Of a DNA stretch of 19,092 nt, positions 14,696 through 19,092 are shown in pieces. The notes under the pieces were generated by a model that made no database searches, was not told the origin of the DNA, and worked only from the letters and a program-made list of their open reading frames with translations. Position 1 is the stretch's first letter, and each line of letters begins with the position of its first letter. Made by a program: the position numbers and the translations under genes. Origin of the DNA: JANQTF01 sp036835375 (GTDB lineage: Bacteria; Bacteroidota; Bacteroidia; J057); the NCBI GenBank assembly GCA_036835375.1, contig DAITMB010000101.1, positions 1 to 19,092 of the forward strand, given 5' to 3'.

Positions 14696-15864
14696 TGACA
14701 CAGCGAAACAGGCGCTTCGTTCCCTTGGTGATGTTGATTTTGGCGTGGCTTTTTCCTTCGGAATGTCTTGCCCAGTGGAGGTGTGAGCTGAAAAATGTAG
14801 TGGCTACTGGAAATAATATCCAGTGGATTCTTCAATTTTCGGAGCCGGTGAACCAGCCAAGGGATGTCTCCGCCGAGATACGGATGCGGCGGCCTGGGAG
14901 ATATCAAGACTTGTTTCGCAAAGAAGTCACCCTTTCGTTAGACGGACCAAGGTGGTACAGTCTTCCCCTAAATCTGTTGCCTGGCGTGTATGAGTACGAG
15001 GTAGAGATCTACGATTCCTTTCTTAAGGAGTCCCAACTCATACTTTCCGATGGTGTCTTTTTGGTGAATGCTTCGGCAGAAATCCGCGTTTCGGATATTT
15101 TCTTCTCCCTGACCAATGATCCGGCAGAGGCATTTGGTGAGCCGTTGCTTTCTCCGAACTTGCCACCCAGCACAGACACCTTATACTACTTCGCAGAAAT
15201 CCAAAGCAACCAGAATCGCAGTGTTCGCACGGAGGCATATTTTTATGAAAACACCAATCAGTCTGTCGCAAGAGCCGGAAACATTACGCTGTATGCTTCC
15301 CTCCAAGAATCCATCCGCAACATCGGGCTCCAAAAGGAAGTAAAGGCGCTAATATCTGGAAAGCTATTTGTCAAAAATCTCGCAGAAGGCGCCTATTTGC
15401 TAGACATCACCATCGTGTCCGGAGAGATGGAACCGATTCAGGAAACCGCCCGCTTTGTGATCGGAAGCAGCATGCGCCAGTGGATTTTTGCCAACCTGGA
15501 CGATGCGATTCGCATGATGAAATACATCCTGCCCATGAAAACCATCGACGAATTGCTGGACTCTCCCACCGAAGAGGCTAGGAAAATCGAGTTCAAGGAA
15601 GCTTGGGAAGACCTCTATCGCGAAGATGCGGAAATAGAAATGGACCTTTACTACCTGCGTATTTTTGAAGCGAACAAGCGCTTCGGTGAACAAGGCGGAT
15701 GGCAAAGTGACCAAGGCAAAGTCTTCGTTTTGTATGGAGCGCCAAGCGAGGAAGAGGTATTTGAAGCGAAAACTGGGAAAAAATACCTCCGATGGGCTTA
15801 TCCCAAATGGTCTTTGCTTTTCCTTTTTGAAGCTCGCAACCAAAGCTACTATCTGGTCGAATAA
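14692..15864 (+). CDS. Exported GWxTD domain-containing protein
   Basis: A 390-residue protein with a signal peptide (RNRR, hydrophobic core about 10-22, cleavage near ECLA/Q). The C-terminal part carries the GWxTD domain: WEDLYRE, YYLRIFEANKRFGE, then GGWQSDQGKVFVLYGAPSEE (335-354) and YLRWAYPKWSLLFLFE. The eponymous motif reads GWQSD (336-340), with Ser in place of Thr. The N-terminal half has beta-rich segments without a named domain. GWxTD proteins are widespread in Bacteroidota and some other phyla; their function is unknown to me. A periplasmic or outer-membrane location follows from the signal peptide, and there is no lipobox cysteine at the cleavage site. The ATG overlaps the rimO stop (ATGA), and the gene is followed after 7 bp by the DUF445 gene. 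Confidence 0.9.
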   Translation: MMTQRNRRFVPLVMLILAWLFPSECLAQWRCELKNVVATGNNIQWILQFSEPVNQPRDVSAEIRMRRPGRYQDLFRKEVTLSLDGPRWYSLPLNLLPGVYEYEVEIYDSFLKESQLILSDGVFLVNASAEIRVSDIFFSLTNDPAEAFGEPLLSPNLPPSTDTLYYFAEIQSNQNRSVRTEAYFYENTNQSVARAGNITLYASLQESIRNIGLQKEVKALISGKLFVKNLAEGAYLLDITIVSGEMEPIQETARFVIGSSMRQWIFANLDDAIRMMKYILPMKTIDELLDSPTEEARKIEFKEAWEDLYREDAEIEMDLYYLRIFEANKRFGEQGGWQSDQGKVFVLYGAPSEEEVFEAKTGKKYLRWAYPKWSLLFLFEARNQSYYLVE

Positions 15865-15871
15865 CGACGCT

Positions 15872-16984
15872 ATGATTGAGCGATCCAAAGCGTATCTCCG
15901 GAAGCACTTTCCCCTTGTAGCTGCCCTCGAAACAGCACAGCCCCCCGCACGATTGCCGCGTGCCGGGCGCCAAGAGACCGCTCCAGGCATGAAAGCCTTG
16001 TTGCTTTTCTTGAAAATGCTTCCCTGGGCTTGCGGACTGATGTTTGTGCTGGCATTCTTCCCTCCCTTCGACACAGACTATCGGTCAGAACTCGCGGTGC
16101 TGGGCCAGCCTTTTTCACTTGAATTCAATGGCATTCTTCGAACGATTGCTGTGGCAGGGCTGATTGGTTTCGGAACAAATTATTTGGCCATCAAGATGCT
16201 GTTTCGCCCGCTAAAAAGGCATCCTATTTGGGGCCAGGGGCTGATTCCAGGGCAAAGAGATCGAATTATATACCGGCTTGCCGAGGGAATGCACACCCAC
16301 ATATTGAGTCAAGAGCTCATCCGCAAGCGAGTAGAAGAAACGGGCCTGGTCACGCGGCTCAACGACCTGATGATGGAAGGAAGTATCAACCTGCTGCGAG
16401 ATGAAGACCTTCGCACAGAGCTAAAAACAGCGTTTCACACTGCGATCACAGCTTATGCATCTCGCAAGGATGTACGGGAAGAAATCCACCAAATCATTGA
16501 CAATCAGCTACAAGACAGGCTGGACAAAGGGATTAAGAAGTTTGTACTTCAGACCTACAAGCGCTACAACAAGGCAGAATACGAAGGCGCCATCGACCAA
16601 CTGGTAGCAGAAATTCCCAAGGTCGCGATGCAGGTCATCGACAAGGCGGAGGACCAAGTCGATCGCTTGGCGGCGTATCTTCGCAAGGAAAAGCGCGCTA
16701 CGGCAGAGCGAATTATGGAGATTTTTGTGAAATTGCTCAACAACATCGACATCACGGATCTTCTCGCCAAACAAATGGCCTACCTCGACGAGCGAAAGCT
16801 CGAAAAAATGATTTGGGACGCCACCAATGAGCAACTGCTTTACATTCAATATCTCGGCACCCTTCTCGGCATGCTGGGTGGACTCCTGATCTGGCAGCCT
16901 GTGATCACAGGAGGGGGCTTTTTACTTATTTTTGGGTTCCTCTACGGGCTGGATGTCGCTCTCATGCGATGGAAAAAGACTTGA
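15872..16984 (+). CDS. DUF445 family inner-membrane protein
   Basis: A 370-residue membrane protein. TM1 lies at about 42-64 and TM2 at about 88-108. It continues into the DUF445 hallmark GFGTNYLAIKMLFRPLKRHPIWGQGLIPGQRDRI (starting at G99: NYLAIKMLFRP, then G.GLIPGQR). A long, charged, helical middle (about 130-320) probably lies on one face of the membrane, and a C-terminal hairpin or pair of TMs covers about 325-362 (GTLLGMLGGLLIW, GGFLLIFGFLYGL). The frame is open upstream into the previous gene, but the ATG at 15872, 7 bp after the GWxTD stop, is the natural start. The first 40 residues are polar, longer than I expect for the family. Function is unknown; it sits between the GWxTD gene and bshC. 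Confidence 0.88.
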   Translation: MIERSKAYLRKHFPLVAALETAQPPARLPRAGRQETAPGMKALLLFLKMLPWACGLMFVLAFFPPFDTDYRSELAVLGQPFSLEFNGILRTIAVAGLIGFGTNYLAIKMLFRPLKRHPIWGQGLIPGQRDRIIYRLAEGMHTHILSQELIRKRVEETGLVTRLNDLMMEGSINLLRDEDLRTELKTAFHTAITAYASRKDVREEIHQIIDNQLQDRLDKGIKKFVLQTYKRYNKAEYEGAIDQLVAEIPKVAMQVIDKAEDQVDRLAAYLRKEKRATAERIMEIFVKLLNNIDITDLLAKQMAYLDERKLEKMIWDATNEQLLYIQYLGTLLGMLGGLLIWQPVITGGGFLLIFGFLYGLDVALMRWKKT

Positions 16985-17045
16985 TGAACCGAGATGACTA
17001 TGACGAGTCAGTCAAACAAAAAAGCAGACGATCACCTTATCACGA

Positions 17046-18632
17046 GTGGGCCTAAGCCTCTCATCATTTACTGAATCCCTCGACAAGTTGACACCTACTA
17101 CCACACGCAATCTGCGGGAGGACTACCTCAAAGGCACGGCTTCCCTTCGCCCATTTTACCAATATGATCTCCAGCAAATTGACTTTTCCGCTATCGCAGC
17201 CGATAAGTCCTCGGAGTCCATAGACCGGGAACTACTTGCACAGGTAATTCGCGAACAGTACGACGGACTGGCATTGGGCGAAGCCGTGGAGCAACATCTG
17301 ACTCGCTTGGCTCAACCTGATTCCTATACCATCACCACAGGCCACCAACTGGTGCTATTTGGTGGACCCTTGTTCACGGTATATAAGGTATTGACAATCA
17401 TTAAATTGGCGGAACAATTATCCGCATCGAGCTCGGGATTGAATGTCGTGCCGATATTCTGGATCCATACAGAAGATCATGATTTCGAGGAAATCAATCA
17501 TTATTATAGTGGATTTTGGACCAAGGCTACCTACGCCGGAAAGTTCAAAGGTCAAGTAGGAAACCATGTATTGGATCCTTCTATTGCAGGGCTGCGTCCT
17601 CCGCACTTTTCCAAAGAACTTTCGGAGACCTACCGGGCGGGGATTCCTATGAAGAAAGCCTTTCGCAGCTTTATCCACCAGTTGTTCGGAACTTATGGGT
17701 TGCTGATTCTGGATGCAGACGACCCGAGGCTGAAGGCGAAATTTAGTGGGATCATCCATCAGGAGTTGAGTCAGCAATTTGCTCATCAGCAAGTCACACA
17801 ACACAGCGCTGCGCTACAAGCGGCTGGTTACCCCGCCCAGATTACTCCGAGGGAGATCAACTTATTTTATCTTGATGAAGAGGGTCGTAATAGGATCACG
17901 TATGAAAATGAATTTTTTGGCGTAAAAGACCGCGATTTGGTATTTTCTGCAAATGCTATGCTGGAATTGGCCGATCAAGATCCAGCGCGCTTCAGTCCGA
18001 ACGTGAGTTTGCGACCCTTGTATCAAGAGATGATTTTGCCCAACCTCGCCTACATTGGTGGCTGGGGAGAGTTGAGTTACTGGCTTCAGCTCCGAGGCGT
18101 GTTCAAGACGGCGGGGGTCAACTTTCCCTTGTTGTTGCCACGCATGGCTGGGAGTATTTTCACCGCCAATCAAGCCCAAGAGTGGAGCGCCCTCGGATTT
18201 GATCTCTTGGAAATTCGCAAACCTCTCCACAATCTCTATCTCCAATACCTTCCTCAGGTATGGGATCACACGAATTTTGAGACGTACCAGCAGGAGATCC
18301 TTGCGTTGATGGAGAGTTTCAAAGAGTACATCGCTTCGGATATTTCCGCAACCTTGTCCAGGTCTGCGGAAGCACTACAGACCAAGACCCGAAATTTCTT
18401 GGGAAATCTGGAGAAAAAAGCTGGCAAGGTGATGAGAAATCGTTACCCGGAGCCATTTCAAGCCATCAAGCGCTTGAAGCAGCTCATAGAACCCGATGGA
18501 TTCGTGCAAGAGAGAACCCTTTCCCTCGCAAGTTTTTCAGCAATCATTTCACCAGAACAACTCATCGCAGAGATTTATCGACAGGGCGATCCTTTATCAT
18601 TTGAGCACCGATGTTGGGTGTTACCAAGCTGA
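17046..18632 (+). CDS. bshC: Bacillithiol biosynthesis cysteine-adding enzyme BshC
   Basis: A 528-residue enzyme for the last step of bacillithiol synthesis, joining cysteine to glucosaminyl malate. Recognised blocks are DYLKGTASLRPFYQY (26-40), TGHQLVLFGGPLFTVYKVL (98-116), VPIFWIHTEDHDFEEIN (135-151, nucleotide-binding Rossmann-like core), NVSLRPLYQEMILPNLAYIGG.GELSYW and LLLPRMAGSIF. A helical coiled-coil region follows at about 395-460, before the C-terminal domain. The start is GTG: the frame upstream runs only to a stop at 17001 and contains no ATG, GTG or TTG, so 17046 is the only standard start. It leaves the usual short N-terminus. It lies 61 bp after the DUF445 gene. bshA and bshB are not in the window. 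The organism therefore probably uses bacillithiol rather than glutathione. Confidence 0.95.
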   Translation: MGLSLSSFTESLDKLTPTTTRNLREDYLKGTASLRPFYQYDLQQIDFSAIAADKSSESIDRELLAQVIREQYDGLALGEAVEQHLTRLAQPDSYTITTGHQLVLFGGPLFTVYKVLTIIKLAEQLSASSSGLNVVPIFWIHTEDHDFEEINHYYSGFWTKATYAGKFKGQVGNHVLDPSIAGLRPPHFSKELSETYRAGIPMKKAFRSFIHQLFGTYGLLILDADDPRLKAKFSGIIHQELSQQFAHQQVTQHSAALQAAGYPAQITPREINLFYLDEEGRNRITYENEFFGVKDRDLVFSANAMLELADQDPARFSPNVSLRPLYQEMILPNLAYIGGWGELSYWLQLRGVFKTAGVNFPLLLPRMAGSIFTANQAQEWSALGFDLLEIRKPLHNLYLQYLPQVWDHTNFETYQQEILALMESFKEYIASDISATLSRSAEALQTKTRNFLGNLEKKAGKVMRNRYPEPFQAIKRLKQLIEPDGFVQERTLSLASFSAIISPEQLIAEIYRQGDPLSFEHRCWVLPS

Positions 18633-18642
18633 GTTAGTTTTG
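18614..18642 (+). promoter_or_regulatory. Predicted promoter for the last gene
   Basis: TTG (18614-18616), an 18-base spacer and TAGTTTTG (18635-18642) match the Bacteroidota consensus. The -33 part lies inside the bshC coding end. Transcription would start near 18649, leaving about 97 bases before the ATG at 18746. A 6-bp TCCACG/CGTGGA stem is possible in that leader. Confidence 0.45.
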
Positions 18643-18745
18643 GAAATGGCTGAAAACTTCTTCAATTTTCCACGTACACACTCACGGCAGTACATTTTCG
18701 TGGAGCCAGGCTCCCCAACCAAGTCACTCAGTCGCACACTCATTT

Positions 18746-19092
18746 ATGTCAACAGAACGCTACAAAAGGAGATCCAGCATCGCAGAGGAATTTGACACGT
18801 CCTTGATGTATGATGATATTGAAAAAATCAGGGATCGCGAGCAGGAAGAAGAAAAAGATCAAAATAGCAAACTGGGCTCCGCTGGTATGATGGCCATGGC
18901 CGCTGGCTTGGGATTGCTGGTGGCAACCATATTCAGTGAAGTAGGCTTTGTACAGAACTTTTTCGAGGCCATCACAGTGATCCTCCCGGCGCTCGGTTTT
19001 GGGGCGCTCGGTTATGGACTCATCAAGACCATTCAGCTTGCCTTCAGAGAAAAAGAACTCAACTTCCCCGCGCTCAACGTGTATCGCAAAAC
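18746..19092 (+). CDS. Small membrane protein, function unknown (3' end missing)
   Basis: An ATG at 18746 opens a frame of 115 codons that reaches the right edge without a stop. The first 45 residues are highly charged and probably helical (IAEEFD, DDIEKIRDREQEEEKD). Two hydrophobic segments follow, about residues 47-63 (MMAMAAGLGLLVATIF) and 73-96 (EAITVILPALGFGALGYGLIKTI). After these comes a basic stretch with LNFPALNVYRK. Similar charged-N-terminus, two-TM openings occur in some Bacteroidota PspC-related envelope proteins, but the diagnostic domain would lie beyond the edge, so I do not assign it. It appears to have its own promoter, separate from bshC. Confidence 0.7.
   Translation, partial: MSTERYKRRSSIAEEFDTSLMYDDIEKIRDREQEEEKDQNSKLGSAGMMAMAAGLGLLVATIFSEVGFVQNFFEAITVILPALGFGALGYGLIKTIQLAFREKELNFPALNVYRK

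Noticed and set aside
15400..16074. Open frame of 224 codons on the minus strand across the GWxTD/DUF445 junction
   Set aside because: It is antisense to two well-supported genes and has no recognisable protein features.

Overview
The window looks like a chromosomal contig from a member of the Bacteroidota (Bacteroidetes), probably a free-living Cytophagales- or Saprospiria-type organism with roughly balanced GC. The evidence is the gene set: bacillithiol enzyme BshC, a GWxTD-domain protein, a DUF6263-like exported protein, and a BtuB/BtuG-type cobalamin uptake pair with a lipoprotein. Several promoters also fit the Bacteroidota pattern TTG-N18-22-TAnnTTTG. Nothing looks phage- or transposon-derived, and I see no tRNA, rRNA, CRISPR array or insertion sequence. 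A 100-N assembly gap lies at 13215-13314.

Layout. Positions 1-1139 (minus) hold the N-terminal part of a polytopic, GT-C-like membrane protein that runs off the left edge; its predicted promoter abuts the start codon. Divergently, an exported DUF6263-like protein (1517-2464) ends at a symmetric hairpin terminator and is followed by a solitary MlaF-type ABC ATPase (2609-3340). Convergent to that is a GNAT-type acetyltransferase (3374-4327, minus), whose start codon is preceded by an RNA-like nested set of inverted repeats. After about 620 bp of AT-rich noncoding DNA comes a small VOC-family protein (5060-5431). It is convergent at only 6 bp with an exported protein that combines a thioredoxin fold lacking the CxxC cysteines with a SPOR-like C-terminal domain (5438-6502, minus). 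Upstream of that, on the same strand, is the replicative helicase gene dnaB (6707-8245, minus). Its upstream region has one perfect and one near-perfect DnaA box.

From 8583 everything reads on the plus strand. A promoter drives a cobalamin riboswitch (about 8598-8815), then a TonB-dependent BtuB-like receptor and an overlapping BtuG-like beta-propeller lipoprotein. This is a B12-repressed outer-membrane capture operon, closed by a strong terminator at 12050-12087. Next come ftsY (12227-13201), the gap, and a compact cluster rimO - GWxTD protein - DUF445 membrane protein - bshC (13370-18632), with 4-bp overlap, 7-bp and 61-bp spacings. A new promoter inside the 3' end of bshC serves the last, partial gene, a small membrane protein (18746 to the right edge).

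The genes are mostly housekeeping: replication, SRP-dependent membrane targeting, ribosomal protein S12 modification, low-molecular-weight thiol synthesis, envelope lipid and B12 transport. I did not find a clear new defence or mobile system. The most interesting items are the structured leader before the GNAT gene, the cysteine-less thioredoxin/SPOR fusion, the DnaA-box/promoter overlap at dnaB, and the BtuB-BtuG operon with its long post-riboswitch leader.
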